Part shown: positions 42,558 through 50,794 of the stretch, one piece after another
Layout: the number at the start of each line of letters is the position of its first letter
Numbering within the stretch: the first letter of the stretch is position 1
Assembly (NCBI RefSeq): GCF_032116555.1
Contig: NZ_CP134951.1
Coordinates: 1 to 64,000, forward strand
Origin: Halobaculum sp. XH14
GTDB taxonomy: Archaea; Halobacteriota; Halobacteria; Halobacteriales; Haloferacaceae
Direction: 5' to 3'
Length of the DNA stretch: 64,000 nucleotides
The notes under the pieces: model-generated
Databases searched by the model: none
The model's input: only the letters and a program-made list of their open reading frames with translations
Told to the model about the DNA's origin: nothing
Program-made: the position numbers and the translations under genes

Positions 42558-42599
42558 GCGCGACCGCCGGTCGTTCGCCCCGCCAGTCCTCCCGGCGGG

Positions 42600-43655
42600 T
42601 CAGAGTCCCCGCCGCTGATACCGCCTCCGGCCGAACTTGTAGAGCGGCCAGGCCACCGGCGAGAGCCCCTTCTCCATGCTGAACAGCGGGACGGCGCGCG
42701 CGCCGTACTTCTGCTTGAACCCGAACACCGAGTTGCGGAAGTGAGCGCCGGTCTTCCCGAACCCGTACTCGTCGAAGCCGTGCTCCATGCCGAACTTAAT
42801 CGCGTGCTCGTGGAGCAGTTCCGACGGGTGGTACTGGTAGTTCGACGCGTCCGGGACGGCCGAGAGCCAGTGGTGGAGCACCGACGCCTCCTCGTCGAGC
42901 AGGTGGACGTAGCGGCCGACCTCGCGCCCGTCGACGACGGCCGTGAACACCCGGACCCGGTCGCCGAACTCCTCGGCCAGCGACTCGAGGAAGGCGCGCG
43001 GGAGCACCGTCCCGTCCACCCGCTCCATGTTCGCCACGTACGGCTCGTAGGTCGCGTCGAGGTCGTCGCCGAGCCGGGAGACCTCGACCCGGTACTCCTG
43101 CTCGTGGGCCTCGCGGAGGTCCTTGCGTCGCTCCTTGTCCATCCGCGAGCGGACCGACTCCCAGTCGCCGTCGATGTCGAGTACGAACAGGCAGGTGTGG
43201 AACGTCGGCTCGTAGCCGCGCCCCTGGAGTTGCTGGCCGTAGCGGACGTTCGTCAGGTCGTGGGACTCCAGCCGGTGGAACACGACCCCTCGGCCGACCG
43301 ACGATTCGAGGCCGTCGAACAGCAGGTCCAGCGACTCGCGCTCGTCGGTCAACAGCAGCGGGCCGCCGAAGCCGGGCGAGGAGGAGGTCACCATCCGCAG
43401 CGGCGGGTCCGAGGGCAGGGGGTCGGTGACCGTGTCGGGCAGCGGGAGCTCGCGGAGCACGTTCGGCAGCACGGCCACGGGGTTGCCCTTCTTCTCGACG
43501 ACGACGTGGCGACCCTCCTCCTCGAACCCGTCCTCGAGCGCGCGGATCCACTCGTGTCTGTGGAACAGCGTCCCCCGTTCCGACTGGGAGACGACGTGGT
43601 TCCACTGGTTCTCGTTCACGTCGGCGACGGTGCGGTGGGCGCGGAACGCTGTCAT
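42600..43655 (-). CDS. FemAB-like aminoacyl/acyl transferase (GNAT fold), copy 1
   Basis: 351 residues. It has the two-GNAT-domain layout of FemAB-related proteins: an N-terminal part with SERGTLFHRHEWIRALEDGF, central DKERRKDLREAHEQEYRVEV, and the C-terminal signature HPSELLHEHAIKFGMEHGFD followed by YGFGKTGAHFRNSVFGFKQK. In bacteria such enzymes add amino acids to cell-wall precursors; in haloarchaea they often sit in polysaccharide clusters with unknown acceptor. The protein at 49573-50580 is a second member of the family. No promoter is close; a CATTACAATG element lies about 165 nt upstream. Confidence 0.82.
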   Translation of the reverse strand: MTAFRAHRTVADVNENQWNHVVSQSERGTLFHRHEWIRALEDGFEEEGRHVVVEKKGNPVAVLPNVLRELPLPDTVTDPLPSDPPLRMVTSSSPGFGGPLLLTDERESLDLLFDGLESSVGRGVVFHRLESHDLTNVRYGQQLQGRGYEPTFHTCLFVLDIDGDWESVRSRMDKERRKDLREAHEQEYRVEVSRLGDDLDATYEPYVANMERVDGTVLPRAFLESLAEEFGDRVRVFTAVVDGREVGRYVHLLDEEASVLHHWLSAVPDASNYQYHPSELLHEHAIKFGMEHGFDEYGFGKTGAHFRNSVFGFKQKYGARAVPLFSMEKGLSPVAWPLYKFGRRRYQRRGL

Positions 43656-43819
43656 GGATGCTGGTAGGGGTGGCCGGCGTCCGTTCCCGGACTGGCGGGA
43701 CGGCCCGTCGGGCCGTGCGTCGTTCCTCCCGGCGCTCGGGTCCGGGGATGATTCACTGGTCTGTCACGTCGCCGTCCGCGGATTTCGGCCGCGTACGTGG
43801 CGATTTCCGGGCGTTCGGA

Positions 43820-43830
43820 CATTGTAATGG
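43820..43830 (-). promoter_or_regulatory. CATTACAATG-like element upstream of FemAB-like copy 1
   Basis: CCATTACAATG on the minus strand, about 165 nt before the start at 43655. Possible distal promoter. Confidence 0.25.
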
Positions 43831-43907
43831 GACGGGTATCGGGCGGGTGGCTCGGGTAAGCCGGCGTTGTGGCGTCGTGACTTCCGCGACCGGCGGGCTC
43901 GGGTACG

Positions 43908-44930
43908 CTACTCACCGGCGCTCGGCCGGTTGACCCGAGTCGTCGCGTCCACGAGGTCGGCCAGCCCCTCGCGGAGCGACGTCGTCGGCTCGTATCCCAG
44001 CAGCTCCTCCGCCCGCGAGACGTCGGCCCGACTGCGCCGGAGGTCGCCGGGGCGGGGGTCGACGTGGACGATGTCGACGTCGGGGTCGGTCAGTTCCCGG
44101 ACCAGCTCGGCGAGCTCCCGGATCGTGACGCTCTCGCCGGTGCCGACGTTGACGGCCGTGCCGACGCGGTCGGTGACGGCGGCCGCCAGGTTCGCGTCCA
44201 CCACGTCCGAGACGTGGACGAAGTCGCGCGTCTGCTCGCCGTCGCCCTCGACCGTGAGCGGGCCGCCCGAGCGCGCCTGATCCAGGAAGGCGCTGATGAC
44301 GCCGCTGTACGGGCCGCTCGCCTGCCGCGGGCCGTACACGTTGAAGTAGCGGAGCGCCACCGTCTCCAGGTCGTACAGCTCGTCGTACAGCCGGGCGTAG
44401 TGGTCGAGCGCGAGCTTGTCGAGCGCGTACGGGGAGGACGGCCGCTTCGGCTGGTCCTCGGTGACCGGGACCGATTCTGGCTGCCCGTAGATGGCGACGC
44501 TCGAAGCCAGCACGACGCGGGCGTCGACGCGCCGGGCAGCCTCCAGCACCTGTACCGTGGCCGTCGCGTTCCGGTCGTGGCTCTCGGTCGGCCGGTCGAC
44601 CGACTTGGGAACCGAGACGAGACCCGCCTGGTGGAACACCATGTCGATCCCCTCCATCGCCGCGCCGAGCGTGTCCGGGTCGCGCACGTCGCCCTCGAGG
44701 AGCCTCGCGCCGTCCGGGACGTTCTCGCGTCGCCCCGTCGAGAGGTCGTCGAGCACCCGGACGTCGTTGTCGGCCACGAGCGCGTCGGCGAGGTGGCCCC
44801 CGACGAACCCCGCGCCGCCGGTCACGAGCACCGACTGCCCCGTCGGCCGGTCGGTCGCGGGCGCCCGGCCCGCGCCGGCTCGCCGCCCGGAGTTCCCGGC
44901 GTCCCCGGCACGTTCCCCGTCGTCGGTCAT
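43908..44930 (-). CDS. NAD-dependent sugar epimerase/dehydratase (GalE-like)
   Basis: 340 residues. After a disordered start of about 30 residues comes the extended short-chain dehydrogenase fold: VTGGAGFVGGHLADAL near 35-50, VLASSVAIYG near 141-150 and the catalytic YALDK near 171-175, with ALRYFNVYGPRQ near 194-205. It would epimerise or otherwise modify a UDP-sugar, such as UDP-Glc/GalNAc interconversion. It lies downstream of the flippase gene on the same strand, consistent with supply of a precursor for the glycan. Confidence 0.88.
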   Translation of the reverse strand: MTDDGERAGDAGNSGRRAGAGRAPATDRPTGQSVLVTGGAGFVGGHLADALVADNDVRVLDDLSTGRRENVPDGARLLEGDVRDPDTLGAAMEGIDMVFHQAGLVSVPKSVDRPTESHDRNATATVQVLEAARRVDARVVLASSVAIYGQPESVPVTEDQPKRPSSPYALDKLALDHYARLYDELYDLETVALRYFNVYGPRQASGPYSGVISAFLDQARSGGPLTVEGDGEQTRDFVHVSDVVDANLAAAVTDRVGTAVNVGTGESVTIRELAELVRELTDPDVDIVHVDPRPGDLRRSRADVSRAEELLGYEPTTSLREGLADLVDATTRVNRPSAGE

Positions 44931-44990
44931 CGCCGCCCACCGCGCGAACGCTGTCGCCCGTTCATACGACCGAGCAGGGTCGGTCGCGGG

Positions 44991-44998
44991 ATTGTTAG
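44991..44998 (-). promoter_or_regulatory. CTAACAAT element upstream of the epimerase gene
   Basis: CTAACAAT on the minus strand, about 60 nt before the start at 44930; candidate promoter of the same class as others in the region. Confidence 0.3.
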
Positions 44999-45038
44999 CC
45001 GTCCGCTTCCGGCCGGGAGCGCCCGTTCGGGCCGGGCC

Positions 45039-46508
45039 TCAGCCGATGAACTCGGCGACCTCGCGGACGTCGAGGACGCCGCCGGCGACCGAGAGCACGC
45101 TCCAGACGAGCAGCCCGACGACCACGGCCCCCACGAGCGTGAGGATGCCCGACACCATCGGCAGCACCGAGACGACGACCGCGCCCATCCCGGCCGTGAC
45201 GAGACAGACGATCCCGGCGTGCCGGGCGACCCGTCGGAGGCTGAACTCCAGCTCGCTGTGGATGACCCAGACGTTCGCGCCGGTGTAGACGGTGTAGGTG
45301 ATCACCGTGGCGATCGCCGCGCCGACGACGCCCATCGTGGGGATGAGCACCAGGTTCAACAGGAAGTTCGCGACCGCAGTGGCCGTCTTGACGACCGCCC
45401 GCGAGCGGGCGCGTCCCAGGTAGTCCAGCCCGTCGCTGGTCACCTTGTTGATCGCGTTGACGAAGATGAAGCCGCTGAACACCTGGACGACCGGGACCGC
45501 CTCGAGGTACGGCGTGCCGAACACGTACCGGACCATCGGCTCGGCGACGAGGATCAGCCCGACGGTCGCGGGCACGTACGCCAGCAGGACGTACTGGAGC
45601 GACCGCTCGTACAGGCTGGCGGCCCGGTCGAGCCGGTCGCCGGACTTCTGCTCGCCGAGCGCGGGCGAGATGGTGAAGCCGAACGACGCGGCCGGCATCG
45701 AGACGAAGTCGGAGACCTGCTTTGCGACCGTGTAGTAGCCGACCGCGGTCATGTTCATGAGCAGGCCGACCAGCACGGTGTCGACGCGCTTGTCGAGGAC
45801 GTTCGCGCCACGGGTCGCCGTCAGGGGCACCGCGTACTCCAGCATGCGTCTGGTGAGCCCCTCCTCCATCTCGGGGGCGGGCTCGTACCGCCGGTAGAAG
45901 TCGACGTACAGCGCGCCGAACCCGACCACGCTGGCGAGGACGAAGCTGGCGACGTAGCCCGCGAGCGCCCCGACCGCGCCGAAGCCGAGGAGCACGAAGG
46001 CGGCGACGAAGACGAGCCGGGAGACGCTGCTGATGACCTTGACGACGGCCGTCCACGTCACCTGGTTGAACCCCTGGAAGATCGAGCCGAGGTACTTCGT
46101 CCCCGACCGGCTGCCGATGTAGACCGCGCCGACGAGCAGGAAGGGGACGATCCGCGGCTCGTCCAGCAGCCGTGCGGCGGGCCGCCCGACGACGACGACC
46201 GCGACGCTGAGGACGACCGTGATGACGCCGAGATACAGGACCGACCGGCGGATGATGTGGGGGATCTGTCCCGGGTCGGTCTCGGCGAAGTCGGTGATGT
46301 ACCGCGCGGCCGACTTCGGGAGCCCCAGCGTGGCGAAGATGCTGACGATGGTGAGCACCGAGAGCGCGAAGTTGAGCCGGCCGTACCCCTCCGTCGTGAG
46401 GAGAAACCGGGTCAGGAGGACGACCAGCAGCGCGTTCGACACCATCCGCACCACGCCCGCGCCGAAGATGGCCTTCACGCCCCGGGAGAGCCGGTCCGTC
46501 GAGACCAT
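45039..46508 (-). CDS. Polysaccharide flippase (Wzx/MATE-like)
   Basis: 489 residues, almost entirely membrane helices (about 14). It opens KAIFGAGVVRMVSNALLVVL and has LGLPKSAARYITDF, the arrangement of polysaccharide-synthesis (PST/Wzx) exporters, like AglR-type proteins of haloarchaea. It would turn a lipid-linked oligosaccharide across the membrane. Its ATG follows immediately after the stop of the 600-residue membrane protein, so they are probably cotranscribed. Confidence 0.88.
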   Translation of the reverse strand: MVSTDRLSRGVKAIFGAGVVRMVSNALLVVLLTRFLLTTEGYGRLNFALSVLTIVSIFATLGLPKSAARYITDFAETDPGQIPHIIRRSVLYLGVITVVLSVAVVVVGRPAARLLDEPRIVPFLLVGAVYIGSRSGTKYLGSIFQGFNQVTWTAVVKVISSVSRLVFVAAFVLLGFGAVGALAGYVASFVLASVVGFGALYVDFYRRYEPAPEMEEGLTRRMLEYAVPLTATRGANVLDKRVDTVLVGLLMNMTAVGYYTVAKQVSDFVSMPAASFGFTISPALGEQKSGDRLDRAASLYERSLQYVLLAYVPATVGLILVAEPMVRYVFGTPYLEAVPVVQVFSGFIFVNAINKVTSDGLDYLGRARSRAVVKTATAVANFLLNLVLIPTMGVVGAAIATVITYTVYTGANVWVIHSELEFSLRRVARHAGIVCLVTAGMGAVVVSVLPMVSGILTLVGAVVVGLLVWSVLSVAGGVLDVREVAEFIG

Positions 46509-48350
46509 CTAGGCCCCGTCCCCGTCGATGAGATACTGCCGGAGGCCGTCGTTCGCCCGGATCCTGTTCACGCCGGGCGTCGTCTCGAGCGCCCTGAAGC
46601 TCGCGGCGTCGTACCGGAAGCCGTCGTAGAGGCGCACCTCACGCTCGTAGTCCGCGTCGTTGACGATCAGATACCCCTGGTCCTCGAACCGGTCGAGGTA
46701 GCCCTGCCCCCTGAAGCTCGTGCCGTTGATCCCCTCCCGGTAGCCGGGGAAATCGAGGGTCGTCGTGGCCCGCTGGGTGCCGTACTCGGCGTCGACGTAG
46801 CGGCGCGGCCCGCCGCGGATCCCGACGAACGGCGTGCCCTCCTCCCGGTGCTCGAACGCCTCGGCGAAGCCGTCGATGCGGGTCTCGGTCACCTGGTCGT
46901 TCGGCTGGTACGTGTACGGCGAGCTGTGGTAGGCAGCAGCCCCCACCGGCACCATGACCAGGAACAGCACCACGAGCACCACGCGCGTGTCGGTCCCGAC
47001 CCGACCACCGCCGTACGCGCGGACGGCCCTGGCCAGCCCGACCGCGGCGAGGATCGTCACCGGCACCATGATGAACCCCTGATACCTGAAGTACTGGTCG
47101 CCCGCGGAGGCGACGAGGAACAGGAGGAACAGCCCGAACAGCGGCACGAGCGCCGCGGCGACGTAGACGAGCAGCGAGGTGACATCAGTCCGCTCCTCGC
47201 GGAGCCGGCCGGCGATCAGCGCGACGATCAGCCCGCCGGCCAGCAGCGAGAGCACCACCCCCGGCAGGAACAGTTTAACGAACAGCGAGGGGAGGCTCCC
47301 GCCGACGGCGACCAGCGACGTCCCCTTCGACGCGACGACGGTCCCGGCCGAGGAGCCCTCGAACACGATGCTCGTGATGGTGGCGACGATGGCCCCCTGG
47401 ACGCGCTCGAAGCGCGGCGCCCAGAGCAGGAACGCGACCGCGAGGACCCCGGTCTGTGCGTACAGCGGCCGATGGGCGGTGATGGGATGGTCCGTCGTTC
47501 GTGCGCGGTACAGCACCTGCACGAGCGCGATGGCGCCGAAGAACAGCACGACGTTCAGCGCCTGCTGGGGGTGGACCAGCACCACCGCGCTGGAGGCCAG
47601 CGCGAGCAGGATGCCGACGGCGGTCACGCGGTCGCCGGCCGCCCCGCGCCGGACCGCGGCGTCGGCCGACGCGCGGAGCGGCCTGGTGCTGTATCGGAGC
47701 ACGAGGTACAGCACGAACGGGAAAAAGAGGATCGCCTGGCTCGTGGGGTGTGCGAACGGGTGGACCGAGACGCCGTTGACCGGCGCGAGCAACAGCGCCG
47801 AGAGGACGCCCAGCGTGACCGCGAGCCGCGAGTCGTCGAGCAGCCTGACACACAGCGGGACGAACAGGAGGAACACGAGCGTGTAACAGACGATGGTGAC
47901 GAGCATCAGCGCGACGCGGACGGACAGCCCCGTGACGGCGGCGACGAAGACGGCCGTGCTGTGGACGCCCGGGTAGAGCAGGTTCACCGGCGTGAGCGTC
48001 CCCGACGCCAGCTCGCGCGCCCACCCGAGGTGGCTCAACGCGTCGCCGGAGCCGTAGAAGTAGTAGCCCCGGAGCAACGGCATCGTGACCAGCGCGAGGA
48101 CGGTCGCGCCGGCCAGCAGGACGCCGGCGTTCCCGAGCCGATCCGGAACCTCCCCGAGCAGCGCGACCGTGACCCCGGCCGCGAGCGCGACGCAGAGACA
48201 CGCCCAGACGGCGGGCGGCGTCGCCGCGTACAGCGACAGTTCGTATCCCGTCGGCGGCGCGCGGCGCGCGAGCAGCACCGCTGCCAGCAGCGCGAGAAAT
48301 CCGACCGTCAGCCCGACTTTCGAGCGGCGATGTGAGTTCCTTCCTGACAT
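46509..48350 (-). CDS. Large polytopic membrane protein of glycan clusters
   Basis: 613 residues from the ATG at 48350 (MSGRNSHRRSKVGLTVGFLA). In-frame GTG codons at 48389 and 48401 give longer versions. It has about 12-13 transmembrane helices, a luminal-type motif YFYGSGDALSHLGWARELAS near 95-114, and a soluble C-terminal domain of about 130 residues (from QPNDQVTETRIDGFAEAFEH). The general plan is that of GT-C fold glycosyltransferases or oligosaccharide-handling proteins, and the DALSHL region may supply the acidic residue. Not firmly assigned. It precedes the flippase without a gap. A CCATAACTAAG element lies upstream. Confidence 0.75.
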   Translation of the reverse strand: MSGRNSHRRSKVGLTVGFLALLAAVLLARRAPPTGYELSLYAATPPAVWACLCVALAAGVTVALLGEVPDRLGNAGVLLAGATVLALVTMPLLRGYYFYGSGDALSHLGWARELASGTLTPVNLLYPGVHSTAVFVAAVTGLSVRVALMLVTIVCYTLVFLLFVPLCVRLLDDSRLAVTLGVLSALLLAPVNGVSVHPFAHPTSQAILFFPFVLYLVLRYSTRPLRASADAAVRRGAAGDRVTAVGILLALASSAVVLVHPQQALNVVLFFGAIALVQVLYRARTTDHPITAHRPLYAQTGVLAVAFLLWAPRFERVQGAIVATITSIVFEGSSAGTVVASKGTSLVAVGGSLPSLFVKLFLPGVVLSLLAGGLIVALIAGRLREERTDVTSLLVYVAAALVPLFGLFLLFLVASAGDQYFRYQGFIMVPVTILAAVGLARAVRAYGGGRVGTDTRVVLVVLFLVMVPVGAAAYHSSPYTYQPNDQVTETRIDGFAEAFEHREEGTPFVGIRGGPRRYVDAEYGTQRATTTLDFPGYREGINGTSFRGQGYLDRFEDQGYLIVNDADYEREVRLYDGFRYDAASFRALETTPGVNRIRANDGLRQYLIDGDGA

Positions 48351-48404
48351 GTTCGGCTCCCCATCCGGACGTGGGTTCTCGTCATACACCGACCACGTCA
48401 CGGG

Positions 48405-48414
48405 CTTAGTTATG
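48405..48414 (-). promoter_or_regulatory. CCATAACTAAG promoter element of the membrane protein gene
   Basis: CCATAACTAA on the minus strand, so transcription would begin near 48385. This favours the ATG at 48350, or the GTG at 48389, over the GTG at 48401. Confidence 0.45.
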
Positions 48415-48636
48415 GAGAACCAACGCCGTCTCGTCGCGGTTTAGCCGCGGAATACCCCGGCGAGACGGGGAGCCACGATTCTCGCGGCCGGCGGTCGGCT
48501 GCGGCCCGCCCGTCGCCGTCACGGTCGAACCGCGACGAGAAGGAGCGGGTTTCCGGGCCGGTCGGCGTCGTCGGCGACCCGAACTCGCCGGCGTGGGCAC
48601 GGCGACCCGACCCGTTTCCGGACGACGCGAGCGGGT

Positions 48637-49572
48637 TCAGTTCGAGAGGACGGAGCGGTACACGTCGCGGAGGCGCTCGTTCGACCGCTGGACGCTCACC
48701 TCGCGGGCCGCCTCCCGGCCGTCCGAGCGCTCGCCCGCCGCGAGCACGTCGGCGAGCGAGCTCGCCAGCCCCTCGTCGGAGACCTCGACGGACGAGGGGG
48801 AGACGTCCCGGAGACGGGCGCGCACGTCGCCGACGTCCGTGGAGACGACCGGGAGGTTACACGCCATCGCCTCCTTCACCGAGTTGGGCGACCCCTCCCG
48901 CCGGGACGTGATCAACAGCGCGTCGGCCGCGTTCATGTAGACGGACATCCGCTCGTGGGGGACGCCCGTGACCGTGTGGAGTTCGACGCGCCCGTCCACG
49001 CGCTCGCGCGTCGCCTCGACGACGCGCTCGGCGCGCGGGAAGTCCTTCACGCCGCGCTCGGGCGGGTACGGGAAGAGGACGTGCCTGGCGTCGGGGTCCC
49101 AGCCCAGGTCCGCGCGCGCCTCGCCGACGTCGGCCGGCGCGAAGCGGTCGAGGTCGACGCCGTGGGGGATGACGTGACAGTCGCGGTCGAGCCGCTCTGC
49201 CATCTCGGGGGACATGACGACCACGGCGTCGGCCAGCCGCGCGCAGAGCGCGCTGACCGGGCCGTACCGACCCATGAGGTCGCTCCCCCAGAGCGAGACG
49301 ACGACCGGGAGCGACGGCTGTGCCACGGCGGCCGGGGCGGTCAGGCCGTAGTTGGCGTGGACCAGGTCGTAGTCGCCGAACGACCGGCGGAGCACCGACG
49401 GGTAGAGCCGGAGGTAGTTCAGCGGGCTCCGGCCGTCGACCGTGCCGTCGCCGAAGCGGCGGGCCCCCGGGACCGGCAGCGTCTCGGTCTCGACGCCGGC
49501 CGCCTCCAGGTAGCGCACCTGCTGGTTGAAGAAGCGCGACTGCGCGTTGGTGACGAGCTGGAGCGCCCGCAT
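48637..49572 (-). CDS. Family 4 glycosyltransferase
   Basis: 311 residues. N-terminal Rossmann half (LQLVTNAQSRFFNQQVRYLE, then DLVHANYGLTAPAAV and VSLWGSDLMGRYGP) and a C-terminal half with PHGVDLDRF near 137-145 and the GT4 E-x7-E signature in SRREGSPNSVKEAMACNLPV near 228-247. It transfers a sugar from a nucleotide donor to the growing lipid-linked glycan in the cytoplasm. Its ATG follows directly after the stop of the upstream FemAB-like gene. Confidence 0.9.
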   Translation of the reverse strand: MRALQLVTNAQSRFFNQQVRYLEAAGVETETLPVPGARRFGDGTVDGRSPLNYLRLYPSVLRRSFGDYDLVHANYGLTAPAAVAQPSLPVVVSLWGSDLMGRYGPVSALCARLADAVVVMSPEMAERLDRDCHVIPHGVDLDRFAPADVGEARADLGWDPDARHVLFPYPPERGVKDFPRAERVVEATRERVDGRVELHTVTGVPHERMSVYMNAADALLITSRREGSPNSVKEAMACNLPVVSTDVGDVRARLRDVSPSSVEVSDEGLASSLADVLAAGERSDGREAAREVSVQRSNERLRDVYRSVLSN

Positions 49573-50580
49573 CTATCGGGCCACCAGCCTGTAGGCTCGC
49601 TTGGCGACGTCCATGCCAGGGCCGCCGGACTCGAGGACGTAGTAGGGCGCGAGCTCGGCCCCGAACTTGCTCTTGTACCGGCAGAGACGCTCGGTGTTCG
49701 CGCCCATCAGGTCGTACGAATGGACCGACTCCCGCGGCTCGCCAGCGGCGACGTCCTCGACCATCGTCCAGTGGACGAGGCTGTTGACGCTCACGCCCTC
49801 GTGGGTCGTCCGCGCGCCGCCGAGCCAGTAGTAGGCGGCGTCGTTCGAGTACAGCGCGACGACGCCGGTGAGGAACTCGTCGTCGGGCCCGCGGGCGACG
49901 TACGTGCGACAGCGGTCCTCGGCGGCCAGCGCCTCCGTCAGGTCGCGGACGTACGGCCAGGTGAGGCTAAAGCCCCGGTCCTGCTCGTCGTAGCGGTCGG
50001 CGGTGTGCTCGAACACCTCGCGGGTGCCCTCCCGTCCCTCGACCCTGACCGTGACGTCGAGGTCGCGGGCGTCGCCGATCTCGCGTCGGAGGCTCTTGCT
50101 GGCGGCCGTGAGCAGGTCGTCCGGGTCCTCGTCGACGGCGAGCCGGTAGGTGAACTGGACGTCCAGATCGAGGTCGTTCCAGACGTACGGCCGCGGGTCC
50201 GGGTAGGCTGTGTTGCAGACGGTCCGGAACAGCGTCAGCGAGCCGTCGACGTCGAACTCGTCGACGAGCTTCCCGGCGAAGGCGGCGTTCACCTTCTCGC
50301 GCTTGCGCCGCTTCGGGCTCGCGGGCATCACGATGGGGCCAAGCTGTGGGACCGCGAACCCGGGCGGCGGCGACGTCACCGCGGTGCCGACGGACCGCTC
50401 CCGGACGAACGCGGGAAACAGGCCGACCGGCCGGTCCCCCTTGAACCCCCCGTACAGTCTGAGTTCGCCCTCCGCGTGGTCGCCGAGCACGTCGAGGGCG
50501 GCAGGCGCGTGGAACGCCTCGAACCCCGACGCGGGCAGGGCGTCGCCCCACTCGTCGAGGCTGAGCGTCTCGAGTCTCAT
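49573..50580 (-). CDS. FemAB-like aminoacyl/acyl transferase (GNAT fold), copy 2
   Basis: 335 residues. The C-terminal half shows the FemAB-like pattern: ALYSNDAAYYWLGGARTTHE, SVNSLVHWTMVEDVAAGEPR and the terminal YDLMGANTERLCRYKSKFGA. The N-terminal GNAT half starts LSLDEWGDALPASGFEAFHA. The acceptor may be a sugar amine of the lipid-linked glycan, by analogy with bacterial peptidoglycan FemX/A/B, but this is inference. It lies directly before a GT4 gene with no gap. A TAACAAAC promoter element stands about 28 nt upstream. Confidence 0.8.
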   Translation of the reverse strand: MRLETLSLDEWGDALPASGFEAFHAPAALDVLGDHAEGELRLYGGFKGDRPVGLFPAFVRERSVGTAVTSPPPGFAVPQLGPIVMPASPKRRKREKVNAAFAGKLVDEFDVDGSLTLFRTVCNTAYPDPRPYVWNDLDLDVQFTYRLAVDEDPDDLLTAASKSLRREIGDARDLDVTVRVEGREGTREVFEHTADRYDEQDRGFSLTWPYVRDLTEALAAEDRCRTYVARGPDDEFLTGVVALYSNDAAYYWLGGARTTHEGVSVNSLVHWTMVEDVAAGEPRESVHSYDLMGANTERLCRYKSKFGAELAPYYVLESGGPGMDVAKRAYRLVAR

Positions 50581-50606
50581 TCGGTCGCGTCGGGGGGCCG
50601 AGCCCC

Positions 50607-50615
50607 GTTTGTTAC
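50607..50615 (-). promoter_or_regulatory. GTAACAAAC promoter element of FemAB-like copy 2
   Basis: On the minus strand, about 28 nt before the start at 50580. Confidence 0.5.
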
Positions 50616-50672
50616 AACCCGCCTACCGTCCTCGGGCGGCCCGTAGCGGGCCGAACCGGCATCGGCGATCGT

Positions 50673-50762
50673 TGTCGGACTGGTCGCTGTCGGACTGGTT
50701 CCTGTCGGAGCGATCGCTGCCGGAGTACTCCCTGCCGGACTGGGCCTTGCCGGATCGCTCCC
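50673..50762. repeat. 15-bp minisatellite, six units
   Basis: Six contiguous 15-bp units: TGTCGGACTGGTCGC, TGTCGGACTGGTTCC, TGTCGGAGCGATCGC, TGCCGGAGTACTCCC, TGCCGGACTGGGCCT, TGCCGGATCGCTCCC. It lies in the gap between the DUF354 gene and the next gene, upstream of the latter's promoter. Period 15 keeps a reading frame, but no gene covers it. Confidence 0.75.
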
Positions 50763-50794
50763 GAAAACTGACCTCCCACGGTCGGCCGCCCGGC

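Noticed and set aside
44064-48335. 1423-codon open frame on the plus strand
   Set aside because: It is antisense to the epimerase, flippase and membrane protein genes, which have clear family motifs. Its sequence is a monotonous run of E, R, D, Q, H and V, as expected from the complement of GC-rich hydrophobic coding DNA.
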